Positions 54,399 through 64,000 are shown, counted from the stretch's first letter. The stretch: DNA of 64,000 nucleotides from Polaromonas sp. JS666 (GCF_900103405.1 NZ_FNHX01000010.1:90326-154325); one strand, 5' to 3'. A program made the numbers and translations. The notes: generated by a model not told the origin, from the sequence alone.

Positions 54399-54439
54399 AG
54401 GGATGTTCCTTGGTCTTGTATGCCGATTCGGCAGTTCTG

Positions 54440-54480
54440 ACTATGCGGGCGGCACGCCACGCAAGCTTGTCCTAGATCAA
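54440..54480 (-). promoter_or_regulatory. Candidate FNR/NNR-type box and -10 element of nirK-norZ
   Basis: On the minus strand TTGATCTAGGACAA (54467-54480) has one perfect FNR half-site (TTGAT), a 4-base gap and a partial second half (GACAA for ATCAA). If centred at -41.5, transcription starts near 54432, and CATAGT (54440-54445) falls at the -10 position. The leader would be 34 nt. This is the class II geometry expected for control by anaerobiosis or NO through an FNR/NNR/Dnr regulator. Confidence 0.45.
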
Positions 54481-54652
54481 CACCTTGCCAAATAGGCGGT
54501 ATCGCGGGTCAGAAAGGCCACTCTCGCCGGTGGCTCCTTGCACCGATTCATCCGGTTGATAATTGAATTCCCGACGATTTGGAAACAGGGGTACACACTG
54601 CGGCCTACGGCTCAACATCTGCCCGGCTGTTTCATGCGAGAGGACAAACAGG

Positions 54653-55306
54653 ATGGCAAGATTTGTGTTGGTGCCGGGTGGCTGGCACGGAGGCTGGGCC
54701 TTTGAAGCGGTCAGCCGTGTGCTGGCAGGTGCTGGCCATGAAGTCCAGGCGCTCACGCTATCCGGACTGGGTGATGAGCCCGCGCATGGCGTGAACCTCG
54801 AAAGCCATACCCAGGAGGTGGTGCAGGCGCTGCGCGGTCGCGATACGCCCGCGGTGCTTGTCGGCCATTCATATGGCGGCATGGCCATCACCGGCGCGGC
54901 GGACCGGGTGCCGTCGTGTGTCAAGGCCCTTGTTTACGTCGATGCCTATGTGCCCGACAACGGCGCCTCGCTCTGGTCGCTCACCACCCCTAACTACAGG
55001 GAGCGTTTTATCGCCGGCGCGGCCGCGGACGGCTTGAATTGCGCGCCGGCGGCCCATCTGGACAAGCGATGCCGTCCCCATCCCATGGCCACTTTTCTGC
55101 AGGCAATCAAACTGACCGGCGATTGGCACCAGGTTCCCGGCAAAGCCTTTGTCGCGGCCTTCGGATGGGAAGGCAGCCCTTTTGTTGCGCTGTACGAACG
55201 CCTGCGGCTGGACCCTGGATGGGCCACCCATCGGCTTGAGTGTGCGCACGATGTTCCGCGCCTGGCGCCTGAGGCGCTCACGAGGATTCTCTTGGACTAC
55301 GTGTAG
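54653..55306 (+). CDS. Alpha/beta hydrolase (esterase/hydroxynitrile lyase-like)
   Basis: 217 residues. The N terminus RFVLVPGGWHGGWAFEAV provides the oxyanion region; the nucleophile Ser is in VLVGHSYGGMAITGAA. The family (Abhydrolase_6, related to methylesterases and hydroxynitrile lyases) is mainly esterases. The acid (Asp) is likely in VYVDAYVPD or further on; the usual C-terminal catalytic histidine is replaced by the segment CAHDVPRLAPEAL, where His is present but atypically placed. It stands alone. Start MARFVLV has CAGG upstream and matches family starts. Confidence 0.75.
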   Translation: MARFVLVPGGWHGGWAFEAVSRVLAGAGHEVQALTLSGLGDEPAHGVNLESHTQEVVQALRGRDTPAVLVGHSYGGMAITGAADRVPSCVKALVYVDAYVPDNGASLWSLTTPNYRERFIAGAAADGLNCAPAAHLDKRCRPHPMATFLQAIKLTGDWHQVPGKAFVAAFGWEGSPFVALYERLRLDPGWATHRLECAHDVPRLAPEALTRILLDYV

Positions 55307-55380
55307 GACGGCCAGGCGCGACAGATCGATACTGCAACGGTGCCCCATGTGCTTGAGGCGGCTCCGGCTTGGCGCTAAGT

Positions 55381-56271
55381 TCACCCCGAAGGCGCGCGCA
55401 GTGCCTCCACGACCAGCGCCAGAGCAGGCGAGGCACTGCTGCGACTGGCGTAGTACAGATGGTGGCCCGGATAAGTCACGGCCCAGTCATCCAGTACGGC
55501 AGTCAGGCGACCTGCTGCAATACTGTCGGCGGTGATACCGGCAGGAACCCAGGCCAAGCCGTGCCCGGCCAGCGCTGCGGCAAAAGTTAACTCGGTTGTG
55601 TTGAACACGAGGCGCCCCGTCACCTGGGCATTCATGATCTTTCCGCGGCGCTTGAACTCCCAGTTCAGCAGTCCGCCATGGGTTGGCAGGCGCAGACAGA
55701 TGCAGTCGTGTTCGGTGAGGTCCCGCGGTGTACGAGGCAGAGGATGGCGCGAGAAATAGTCGGGACTGCCGACGACCGTCATACGCATGTCCGGCGCCAT
55801 GCGCACCGCGATCATGTCTTTCGCGACGTCGGAACCCAGGCGCACCCCAATGTCGAACCGCTCCGCAACAATGTCGATGAAGCGGTTGTCGCTGCTGATC
55901 TCAATCTTGATGTCCGGGTACTTCATCAACCACGGCTGCAGTCTTGGCCAGATCAGCGTCCGCACCGCCGTTTCGCTCGCCGTGATGCGAACTGTGCCGG
56001 CCGGCTTGCCGCGTAGTTCGCCCAGCACCGTCAGCTCGGCTTCGATGTCCGCGAAGCGCGGACCCACGGTCCGGTACAAGCGCTCGCCCGCCTCGGTGGG
56101 CGACACGCTGCGTGTGGTCCGGTTCAGCAGTTTCAGGTTCAGCCTGCGCTCCATCGCCTGGACCGTCTGGCTGAGTGCGGACTGCGATATGCCGAGTTGC
56201 GCAGCCGCGCGCGTGAAGCTGCCCTCACGGACAACGGCCGCAAAGGCCGCCAGATCGTCAAATCGCGTCAT
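55381..56271 (-). CDS. LysR-type regulator divergent from an aldo/keto reductase
   Basis: 296 residues; HTH at residues 15-60 (GSFTRAAAQLGISQSALSQT) and effector domain starting GTVRITASETAVRTLIWPRL. The subgroup resembles YafC/DmlR proteins that lie next to oxidoreductases. It shares a 111-bp intergenic region with the aldo/keto reductase, which contains the palindromes CTTATAAG (56284-56291) and ATCGCGAT (56295-56302). It probably controls that gene and itself. Confidence 0.88.
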   Translation of the reverse strand: MTRFDDLAAFAAVVREGSFTRAAAQLGISQSALSQTVQAMERRLNLKLLNRTTRSVSPTEAGERLYRTVGPRFADIEAELTVLGELRGKPAGTVRITASETAVRTLIWPRLQPWLMKYPDIKIEISSDNRFIDIVAERFDIGVRLGSDVAKDMIAVRMAPDMRMTVVGSPDYFSRHPLPRTPRDLTEHDCICLRLPTHGGLLNWEFKRRGKIMNAQVTGRLVFNTTELTFAAALAGHGLAWVPAGITADSIAAGRLTAVLDDWAVTYPGHHLYYASRSSASPALALVVEALRAPSG

Positions 56272-56382
56272 TAATTAGCCTTTCTTATAAGTCTATCGCG
56301 ATTTAGCAGTCTAGTCATTCCGGGACGGCCTGCTTAAAGTTGCCGGTCACCACCGCAACTAGTTAAACAAGGATTTCTGTAA

Positions 56383-57434
<1,052 letters not shown>

Positions 57435-57465
57435 CTATCCACAAGCTATCAAGGATGAAACGGAA

Positions 57466-57840
57466 ATGATCGAAAAATTGAAACAGAACCACAGCACTTC
57501 CCCCATTACAGCTGTCTTGCGTTCCTTGGTGACTGCTCTGCTGGCAACACTGGCTGCCTGCGCCAGCGTCTGGCCGGTCTGCGCATCGGCCAGCCAGGCG
57601 CTGGCGCAGAAGTACGCATGTGTCGCATGCCACCAGCCCGCGGTCAAAGTGGTGGGTCCTTCCTGGAAGGACATCGGGGCAAGGTACGGCGAGGGGAAGG
57701 GAAGCGCCGCACAGCTTGCGGCAAGCGTCAAGTCCGGCAGTTCGGGAAAGTGGGGAACCATGCCCATGCCGGCACAGGCTCAGGTTCCCGACGCCGATCT
57801 GCAGTCGCTGGCGCAATGGGTGCTCGATGGCGCCAAGTAA
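57466..57840 (+). CDS. Class I c-type cytochrome (c551/c552-like)
   Basis: 124 residues with a signal peptide (about 1-48). One haem motif Cys52-Val-Ala-Cys55-His56 (YACVACHQ), and the axial Met is Met101 in GTMPMPAQ. Small soluble periplasmic electron carrier. The start MIEKLKQ is used; a GTG 13 codons upstream is possible but has no ribosome site. It is followed by a two-subunit molybdenum hydroxylase, for which it is the likely electron acceptor. Confidence 0.85.
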   Translation: MIEKLKQNHSTSPITAVLRSLVTALLATLAACASVWPVCASASQALAQKYACVACHQPAVKVVGPSWKDIGARYGEGKGSAAQLAASVKSGSSGKWGTMPMPAQAQVPDADLQSLAQWVLDGAK

Positions 57841-57915
57841 TAGCCCAAGCCTCTTCGCAATAAAAAAGTCAGCGATCTCCGACCCACCGAACCCACCTAC
57901 GAGGAATCACCCACC

Positions 57916-58389
<474 letters not shown>

Positions 58390-58400
58390 AAGACACCGCC

Positions 58401-60647
58401 ATGTTGGACAACACTTATCCGGGCGAGCTGCCCCTTGTTCTTCAGCACATGCTGGAACGCGACCAGGCCGATGAAACCACAGCCTCGCTGCCACGTCGCA
58501 GCTTTCTCAAGCTGGCCGGCGTTGGCGGCTTGGCACTGGGCGTCTTCCCGAACCTGGCAATGGCACAGTCGACAGCGGCAGTTCAGCCGGCCGGTGCGCT
58601 CAAGGCATCGCAGCAACCTTCAGCCTTTGTACAGATTGCGACCAATGGCGAGGTCACGGTCACGATCAACCGCCTGGAATTCGGCCAGGGCGTGCAAACA
58701 GGCCTGCCGATGATTCTGGCCGAGGAATTGGACGCGGACTGGGGTTTGATGCGCAGCAGGAACGGCTCCAGCGATGCAGCTTACATGGACCCGCGCTTCA
58801 ATCTCCACATTACAGGCGGGTCCAATTCGATCAAGAACAGTTTTACGCAGTACCGCGAACTGGGCGCCCGCACCCGCGCCATGCTGCTGGCTGCGGCGGC
58901 GGCGCGCTGGAATGTGGATGTAGCGAGCTTGCGTACTCAGATTGGTATTGTGATGGGCCCGGGAGGGCGCAAACTGGGCTACGGTGAGCTCGCCGAAGCT
59001 GCAATGGCCTTGCCTGTTCCAGAGAACGTTACGCTCAAGGATCCCAAGGACTTTCGGATCATCGGTCGCCCCACCACGCGCATCGATGCACGAGCCAAGA
59101 GCAGTGGCCGGCAGGATTTCGGTATCGACGTTCGGCTGCCGGGGCAACTCACCGCCGTGGTGGCCCGCCCGCCGGTGTTCGGCGCCAAACTCTCCTCTAT
59201 GGACGACAGCGCAGCGCGCGCCATCAAGGGTGTGAAGGCCGTGCTGCGTGTGCCGCTGGAAGGCGGTGCCGAAGGCGTGGCCGTGGTGGCTGACGGCTAT
59301 TGGTCGGCCAAGCAGGGACGCGACGCGCTGAAGTTGCAGTGGGACACGGCTGCCGTTGAAAAAGTGGACAGTGAACGGCAATTGGCCCAGTACCGCGAGC
59401 TGGCCGGCCGGCCCGGGCCGCTTCACTTCGACGCCGACATGGCGCCGCTGCAGACGGCACCCCTGAAACTGGAAGCTGAGTTCGTGTTTCCATACCTCGC
59501 CCATGCCCCCATGGAGCCCCTGAATTGCACGGTTCAGGTTTCCGAGGGGCATGCCGAGTTGTGGACGGGCACCCAATTTCCTGGCGTCGACAACGCCGCG
59601 GCCGCGCGCGTGCTGGGCCTCAAGCCTGAACAGGTGAAGATCAATGTGCAGACGGCCGGTGGCGGCTTCGGTCGGCGGGGTGTGAGCAGCAGCGACTCCG
59701 TGGTCCTGGCCTGCGAGGTTGCCAAGGCCGCGCGTGGTGTGGGCCTGAACGTGCCGGTGCGAACACTGTGGAGCCGCGAGGATGACATTAAGGGCGGCTA
59801 TTACCGGCCTATGCACCTGCATCGCGCGCTCATCGGTTTCGACGAGCGCGGCAAGGTGCTGGCCTGGGACCACGTTCTTGTCGGCCAATCCATTGTCACG
59901 GGCACCATATTCGGAGGCCGGGTCAAGAACGGTATCGACCCCACTGCGCCGGAGGGGATGCGTGAACCCTATTCGCTGCCGATGCGTCTGGCGGTGCACC
60001 ACCCCAAACTCAACGTGCCTGTGCTGTGGTGGCGCAGCGTTGGGTCCACCCACACCGCTTTTGTCATGGAAACCCTGATAGACGACATCGCTCGCGCCAC
60101 AAAGCAGGATCCGGTCGCGTATCGAATGCAGCTGTTCGGCGACAAACATGCACGGCATCGCGCGGCGTTGCAGCTGGCGGTGGACCAGAGCGGCTATGGC
60201 AAGAAACAACTCCCTTCGGGCCGCGCCTGGGGGGTGGCCGTGCATGAGTCCTTTTCCTCTGTTGTTGCTTATGTGGTGGAAGCCTCGGTGCGCGATGGCC
60301 AGCCGGTACTGAACCGCGTGACCGCCGGTGTGCATTGCAATCTTGTTGTGAACCCGCGCAGCGTGGAAGCACAGGTGCAAGGGGCCGCGCTCATGGGGCT
60401 GTCGATGTGCTTGCCGGGGTCGGCCATCACGCTGAAAGACGGCGTGGTAGAGCAAAGCAACTTCGGCGATTTCACCGTGGCGCGCATCACGGACATGCCG
60501 GAGTTTTCGGTCCACATCGTGCCAAGCGCAGAACCGCCGACGGGAATGGGCGAACCAGGGCTGCCGCCGTTGGCGCCGGCTTTTGCCAATGCCGTTGCGG
60601 GGCTCACGGGCAAGCCGGTGCGCCAGCTGCCCTTCAAGCTGGCTTGA
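58401..60647 (+). CDS. Molybdopterin-binding subunit of an aldehyde/N-heterocycle oxidoreductase (IorB-like)
   Basis: 748 residues. A twin-arginine signal (LPRRSFLKLAGVGGLALG, residues about 32-50) is preceded by a longer N-region than usual. The Moco domains show GGFGRRGVSSSDSV (cofactor binding) and the catalytic Glu in PPTGMGEPGLPPLAPAFANA near the C terminus. Together with the small subunit it hydroxylates an N-heterocycle or oxidises an aldehyde. The product is exported folded with its Moco. It starts 11 bp after the small subunit stop. Confidence 0.9.
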   Translation: MLDNTYPGELPLVLQHMLERDQADETTASLPRRSFLKLAGVGGLALGVFPNLAMAQSTAAVQPAGALKASQQPSAFVQIATNGEVTVTINRLEFGQGVQTGLPMILAEELDADWGLMRSRNGSSDAAYMDPRFNLHITGGSNSIKNSFTQYRELGARTRAMLLAAAAARWNVDVASLRTQIGIVMGPGGRKLGYGELAEAAMALPVPENVTLKDPKDFRIIGRPTTRIDARAKSSGRQDFGIDVRLPGQLTAVVARPPVFGAKLSSMDDSAARAIKGVKAVLRVPLEGGAEGVAVVADGYWSAKQGRDALKLQWDTAAVEKVDSERQLAQYRELAGRPGPLHFDADMAPLQTAPLKLEAEFVFPYLAHAPMEPLNCTVQVSEGHAELWTGTQFPGVDNAAAARVLGLKPEQVKINVQTAGGGFGRRGVSSSDSVVLACEVAKAARGVGLNVPVRTLWSREDDIKGGYYRPMHLHRALIGFDERGKVLAWDHVLVGQSIVTGTIFGGRVKNGIDPTAPEGMREPYSLPMRLAVHHPKLNVPVLWWRSVGSTHTAFVMETLIDDIARATKQDPVAYRMQLFGDKHARHRAALQLAVDQSGYGKKQLPSGRAWGVAVHESFSSVVAYVVEASVRDGQPVLNRVTAGVHCNLVVNPRSVEAQVQGAALMGLSMCLPGSAITLKDGVVEQSNFGDFTVARITDMPEFSVHIVPSAEPPTGMGEPGLPPLAPAFANAVAGLTGKPVRQLPFKLA

Positions 60648-60656
60648 GCTTTCGGC

Positions 60657-61715
60657 ATGGAAGACCTCGACACGCTGGTGCTGCGCACAGCGCTGGGCTG
60701 GCAGGCGGCGGACTTGCCTGTGGTGCTGGTCACCGTTGCGCGGACCTGGGGCTCATCGCCCAGGCCGCCAGGCTCGCTGATGGCCATCAATGGGCGAGGC
60801 GAGACCGTGGGCTCGGTGTCGGGCGGGTGCATCGAGGATGACCTGATCCTGCGCATCCGCGAAGGCGGTGTGCAGGCTGCCTGTGCCACCACTACGCCCA
60901 CTGTGCTGCGCTACGGAATTTCGGCGGACCAGGCGCACCGTTTTGGGTTGCCGTGCGGCGGTACGGTGGACCTCGTGCTGGAGCTGGTTGCCGCGCACAC
61001 TCGCCTGGACGAGCTGTTGCAGGCTTGCCAGGAACGGCGCAGCACCGAGCGGGTTCTGGATCTGCGAACCGGTCAGGTGGAACTGCGCAGAGGCAGTCGC
61101 GATGGTGTTCCCCGGCTGGACGACAGCTACCTCAGCACCTACCTGGGGCCCAAAGCCCGCCTCATCGTGATCGGCGCCGGCGACCTCTCGCGTTACCTCT
61201 GCCAGCTGGCGTTGAGCCTGGGCTTTGAGATCATCGTCTGCGACCCGCGCGAAGAACACCGTACCGGCTGGAGCATGGACGGCGTGGTGGTCAGCCACGA
61301 GATGCCGGACGACCTGGTCTTGCGGCTGCGTCCGGATGCCCGTACCGCCGTTGTGGCGCTGACGCACGATCCCAAACTTGACGATCTTGCGCTGATCGAT
61401 GCACTACAGTCCGACGCGTTTTACGTAAGCGCCATCGGCTCGCGCCGCAATACCGCCCAGCGCAAGGAGCGGTTGCGCGAGCACTTCGATCTCTCTGAAC
61501 CCGAATTACAGGCCTTGCATGGACCTGCAGGCCTCTACATCGGCAGCAAGACCCCTGCTGAGATCGCGCTGTCCATCATGGCGGAAGTGGTGGCTGTAAA
61601 GAACGGCGTTCGATTGAGCCCTTCGGCACAGGTCGCGGAGGGCAAATCTCATCATTCGCCGGGACTGGATGCGCCTGTCGGCCATTCCATACCGGTTCAG
61701 GCATACCAAGTTTGA
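60657..61715 (+). CDS. xdhC: XdhC-family molybdenum cofactor maturation protein
   Basis: 352 residues. The N-terminal XdhC domain has VARTWGSSPRPPGSLMAING and VGSVSGGCIEDDLI; the C-terminal Rossmann-like domain has LIVIGAGDLSRYLCQLALSL and AIGSRRNTAQRKERL. XdhC/PaoD-like proteins bind and sulfurate the cofactor before insertion into xanthine dehydrogenase-type enzymes, which supports a sulfurated Moco for the neighbouring IorB-like subunit. It starts 9 bp after that gene. Confidence 0.9.
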   Translation: MEDLDTLVLRTALGWQAADLPVVLVTVARTWGSSPRPPGSLMAINGRGETVGSVSGGCIEDDLILRIREGGVQAACATTTPTVLRYGISADQAHRFGLPCGGTVDLVLELVAAHTRLDELLQACQERRSTERVLDLRTGQVELRRGSRDGVPRLDDSYLSTYLGPKARLIVIGAGDLSRYLCQLALSLGFEIIVCDPREEHRTGWSMDGVVVSHEMPDDLVLRLRPDARTAVVALTHDPKLDDLALIDALQSDAFYVSAIGSRRNTAQRKERLREHFDLSEPELQALHGPAGLYIGSKTPAEIALSIMAEVVAVKNGVRLSPSAQVAEGKSHHSPGLDAPVGHSIPVQAYQV

Positions 61716-61726
61716 AAGGGTTCATT

Positions 61727-62197
61727 ATGAAGGCTTTATTTGGCCGCGCTGCGGTCGGTGTTTTCGCTTTTTTCGCTGCTGCGCTTCAGGGAGAGATGGC
61801 GAGCGCCGAGAGCAATCGTGTGACGTTTCCCAGCAATCTCGAACGGTTGGTTCACTACACGACCGTCAAACGGGGCAATGTCACCGAGCACATGCTGACA
61901 AGCCAGGAAGCCATTGAGGCCATCAAACTGGGTCAAGCGGTGCCCAACGGTACGCATGTTGTTCTGGTGGACTACCGGGACGGCAAAGTTTTTCGGTATT
62001 TTGTGATGGAGAAGCGAGAGGGTTGGGGCGTCGACTATGAACCTTCCCGGCGTACAGGCGACTGGCAGTTCCAGCATTTCAAGGCGGATAAGACGATCAA
62101 CATGAGTGAAAACACCGCTCGCTGCCAATCGTGCCATCAGGGGCGGGAAGATAACCAGTATCTTTATACGTTTAACGACATCAAACGTGCTAAATAA
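61727..62197 (+). CDS. Cytochrome P460 family protein
   Basis: 156 residues with a signal peptide (MKALFGRAAVGVFAFFAAAL, cut near MASA). One haem c motif Cys133-Gln-Ser-Cys136-His137 near the C terminus. The P460 fold is seen in VTFPSNLERLVHYTTVKRGN and GDWQFQHFKADKTIN. P460 cytochromes carry an extra bond from a Lys side chain to the haem and oxidise hydroxylamine or bind NO; a Lys candidate here is Lys96 in FVMEKREGWG. Starts with ATG after AAAGGG, 11 bp after xdhC. A nirK-norZ operon is encoded 7 kb away. Confidence 0.82.
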   Translation: MKALFGRAAVGVFAFFAAALQGEMASAESNRVTFPSNLERLVHYTTVKRGNVTEHMLTSQEAIEAIKLGQAVPNGTHVVLVDYRDGKVFRYFVMEKREGWGVDYEPSRRTGDWQFQHFKADKTINMSENTARCQSCHQGREDNQYLYTFNDIKRAK

Positions 62198-62212
62198 AGA
62201 ACTGAAACGCGG

Positions 62213-63025
62213 GTGATTAAAAAAACGTTTCTACTGCGGTTGGTGCTCGATTTCGTCGCGGCCGGCCTGTTGCTGGCTGCGCTCGCCTACTACTGGCTTG
62301 ACAACACAGCCCACGAATTGATTGGCACTGGCATCTTCCTGCTGATCGTGGTGCACAACTTCTTCAACCGGCGCTGGTACGGCGCCATCTCCAAGGCACG
62401 CGAGGCGCGCAGCCTGATCGACGTGATGCTCACGATCTCTCTTCTGGTTGCCATGCTGGCGCTGCTGGTAAGCAGCTTGATGATCTCACGCACAGTTTTT
62501 GGCTTTCTGCGGCTCAAAGGCGGCTTTACCGTGCGCCAGATTCATATATTGGCCGCTTATTGGAGTCTGATCTTCGTTGCCATCCACCTCGGCGTGCGCT
62601 GGAAGCGAATCATGCATGCGGCCCGAAGCGCATTGAATATCTCCGGAGAAAGTACCGCTCGCACTCTTGCATTGCGTTTTATCGCCGGGGTCATTGCTGC
62701 ATATGGCTTGCTGAGTTCATTTGTGATGGATGTCGGTTCAAAACTGTGGCTTCAAATGAGTCTGGACGGGTGGGATTTTGAAGAGTCGACACCAGGTTTT
62801 TTCCTGAATTGGATATCCGTTGCCGGCCTCTACATATTCTTGGCTCACTATGTTCTGAGCGGGATTCAAAAAAGAAAACGCAGAGCGGACTCGCCTCCTG
62901 AAGTGGCGAACACTCCGGTTTGTAAAACAGCGGCACACTTTGAGGGAGATTTACCCAGCCATCGGTTGCAAATCCCGACGGACCTTGTTCCCGTAAAGCA
63001 GAATACCGCTGGGCGTGATCGCTAG
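62213..63025 (+). CDS. DUF4405-type integral membrane protein
   Basis: 270 residues starting with GTG, 15 bp after the P460 gene. Four to six predicted membrane helices; histidines lie in or near helices (LIVVHNFFNRRWYGAI, RQIHILAAYWSLIFVAIHLG, IFLAHYVLSG), a pattern seen in DUF4405 proteins that may bind haem b. This suggests a membrane electron partner for P460. The C-terminal 50 residues are hydrophilic. Function is not established. Confidence 0.75.
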   Translation: MIKKTFLLRLVLDFVAAGLLLAALAYYWLDNTAHELIGTGIFLLIVVHNFFNRRWYGAISKAREARSLIDVMLTISLLVAMLALLVSSLMISRTVFGFLRLKGGFTVRQIHILAAYWSLIFVAIHLGVRWKRIMHAARSALNISGESTARTLALRFIAGVIAAYGLLSSFVMDVGSKLWLQMSLDGWDFEESTPGFFLNWISVAGLYIFLAHYVLSGIQKRKRRADSPPEVANTPVCKTAAHFEGDLPSHRLQIPTDLVPVKQNTAGRDR

Positions 63026-63047
63026 GGTTATTGATTTTGGGGCGCTC

Positions 63048-63064
63048 ACTTCGCGCGGCGAAGT
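63048..63064. terminator. Hairpin after the DUF4405 gene
   Basis: A perfect 7-bp stem ACTTCGC/GCGAAGT with loop GCG, 23 bases after the stop. No T run. Confidence 0.35.
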
Positions 63065-63144
63065 TAAGCGGCCACACAAAGTTCCGCACTTCGCAATCTC
63101 GAAAAGAGCCTGACCGTCGGATGACTTGGTTCAGAATCACACCC

Positions 63145-63855
63145 ATGACAACCCCCAAACTGCTCATCGAAGTCGCGGACGGCATCATGGCCCTGTCCTT
63201 GAACCGTCCCGACAAACTCAATGCCATCGACAACGAGCTGGCGCGCGCGCTGCTTGCCGCGATTGAGCAGGCGGCGCGCGACGGCAAAGTCAGGGTGCTG
63301 CTGCTGCGCGGCAAGGGCCGGGCGTTTTGTGCGGGCAGGGACGTCGGCGCGCCACCCACGGAGGACGACCTGGTGCTGGTGCAGGCCGTGGCCAAGGCGC
63401 TGGTGTCCTTGCCCAAGCCGGTTGTCGCTGCTGTCCATGGCTGGACGGTGGGCGCCGGCTTTGAGTGGATGCTCAATGCGGACATCGTGCTCGCAGCGGA
63501 AAGCGCGCGCTTCAAGCTGCCGGAGGCCTCCTTAGGGGTTTTTGTGACCGGCGGATTGACGGCAACGCTGCCCGCCTACGCGGGCCTTGCGCGCGCCAAG
63601 GCGCTGATGCTGCTGGGCGAGGAGTTCTCGCCCGCGCAGGCGCAGGCCTGGGGGCTGGTCTGGAAGGTGGTTCCCGATACCGAACTTGAATCCGCTTCGC
63701 GGCAGGCAGGCGCGAAGCTGGCGGCGCTTTCTCCGGAGGTCGCGGCCAGCTTTAAACGGGTGCTCAACGAGACCGGGCTTGGTCGCTTCAACGAGGCCAT
63801 CGCGCTCGAGAACGATGCGCAACGGGCGCTGGGAGGTCGGGCCGAGGCTGCCTGA
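63145..63855 (+). CDS. Enoyl-CoA hydratase/isomerase family protein
   Basis: 236-residue crotonase-fold protein. Marks: IMALSLNRPDKLNAIDNELA, oxyanion hole region GKGRAFCAGRDVGAPP, AAVHGWTVGAGFEWMLNADI, and PEASLGVFVTGGLTATLPAY. In the last block a Thr-Gly replaces a typical catalytic Glu (LGVFVTGG), so it may be an isomerase or hydrolase rather than a standard hydratase. It lies alone, convergent with etfA. ATG at 63121 is an alternative start, adding eight residues. Confidence 0.82.
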   Translation: MTTPKLLIEVADGIMALSLNRPDKLNAIDNELARALLAAIEQAARDGKVRVLLLRGKGRAFCAGRDVGAPPTEDDLVLVQAVAKALVSLPKPVVAAVHGWTVGAGFEWMLNADIVLAAESARFKLPEASLGVFVTGGLTATLPAYAGLARAKALMLLGEEFSPAQAQAWGLVWKVVPDTELESASRQAGAKLAALSPEVAASFKRVLNETGLGRFNEAIALENDAQRALGGRAEAA

Positions 63856-63862
63856 GCGCAGA

Positions 63863-63880
63863 TCTCCCTGCAGGGGGAGA
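63863..63880. terminator. Hairpin between the convergent enoyl-CoA hydratase and etfA genes
   Basis: Stem TCTCCC/GGGAGA with the loop TGCAGG lies 7 bases after the hydratase stop. There is no T run, so this is weak. Confidence 0.35.
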
Positions 63881-63892
63881 GAGTTCAACTAC

Positions 63893-64000
63893 TTACAGCG
63901 CCGCGACCAGCTCAGGCACGGCCGTGAACAGGTCGGCTTCCAGGCCGTAGTCGGCCACGCTGAAGATGGGCGCTTCGGGGTCCTTGTTGATCGCCACAAT
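63893..64000 (-). CDS. etfA: Electron transfer flavoprotein alpha subunit, C-terminal end only
   Basis: The last 35 codons are in the window: [20 protein letters not shown] followed by [15 protein letters not shown]. This is the standard C terminus of EtfA (FAD-binding domain end). EtfA/EtfB pass electrons from acyl-CoA dehydrogenases to the quinone pool. The rest of the gene lies beyond the window end. Confidence 0.9.
   Translation of the reverse strand: MVAINKDPEAPIFSVADYGLEADLFTAVPELVAAL

Noticed and set aside
51462..54440. A nearly 1000-codon open frame on the plus strand opposite nirK and norZ
   Set aside because: It is antisense to two well-supported genes, has no recognisable domain, and arises from GC-rich third positions. 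Similar long antisense frames occur at 1475-2923, 22085-23491 and 32628-34304.
50561..54640. Repeat GCTGTTTCATGCGAG at 50561-50575 and 54626-54640, flanking the norZ-nirK unit
   Set aside because: Only 15 bp are identical; about one or two such matches are expected by chance in a 64-kb window, and the flanks differ.

Overview
The window is high-GC DNA with tightly packed genes, many ATGA start/stop overlaps, LysR/Bug (tripartite tricarboxylate transporter, TTT) pairs and a nag-type salicylate/gentisate cluster. This content suggests a metabolically versatile betaproteobacterium of the Comamonadaceae type (Polaromonas, Variovorax or Rhodoferax relatives). That placement rests on gene content and base composition, not on a marker gene. 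I saw no rRNA, tRNA, CRISPR array, intact insertion sequence or plasmid origin.

Layout. 1-6.6 kb: a minus-strand operon for salicylate 5-hydroxylase and gentisate cleavage (nagAa-I-K-G-H-Ab order) ending in a LivK-type binding protein that runs off the window, with a divergent NahR/NagR-like LysR gene and a candidate NahR box. 6.7-12 kb: an acetyltransferase, an unrecognised 388-residue protein, a scrap of an omega-aminotransferase, an Old Yellow Enzyme, a quinone-oxidoreductase-type MDR protein and its divergent LysR regulator. 12-30.8 kb: a block for catabolism of amino compounds, with an M20 amidohydrolase, an AraC and two Lrp regulators, two class III aminotransferase-fold enzymes, GhrA, GNAT, two paralogous HAD proteins, a cupin, two DAO-type flavoproteins, an orphan peptide-type binding protein, an APH-type kinase, an ornithine-cyclodeaminase-like protein and a threonine-dehydratase-like protein. 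30.8-40.8 kb: an aldehyde dehydrogenase, a complete Dpp/Opp-type ABC transporter, a second aldehyde dehydrogenase and DadA.

40.9-47.1 kb: LysR, Bug binding protein, MaoC-like hydratase, CaiB/BaiF CoA-transferase, CitE-like lyase and a fumarase/adenylosuccinate-lyase-superfamily enzyme. This looks like a CoA-dependent route for a branched C5 dicarboxylate (mesaconate, itaconate or citramalate) fed by a C-N or C-O lyase. 47.2-50.5 kb: an MFS/MDR operon with a divergent AraC regulator, followed by a 38-bp copy of the end of the upstream lyase gene. 50.6-54.5 kb: nirK (with an extra N-terminal cupredoxin domain) and quinol-dependent nitric oxide reductase, with an FNR/NNR-like box. 54.6-63.0 kb: an alpha/beta hydrolase, a LysR/aldo-keto reductase pair, a cytochrome c plus IorAB-like molybdenum hydroxylase with XdhC, then cytochrome P460 and a four- to six-helix membrane protein. 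63.1-64 kb: an enoyl-CoA hydratase and the 3' end of etfA.

The genes work together as a series of small, separately regulated catabolic operons (aromatics, amines and amino alcohols, amino acids, branched dicarboxylates, N-heterocycles or aldehydes) beside a short nitrite-to-N2O respiratory or detoxification unit. The most unusual candidate is the HAD/kinase/PLP phospholyase/Lrp operon at 23.3-26.9 kb. It has the parts for phosphorylating an amino alcohol and then eliminating phosphate, and its substrate is not evident from the sequence.
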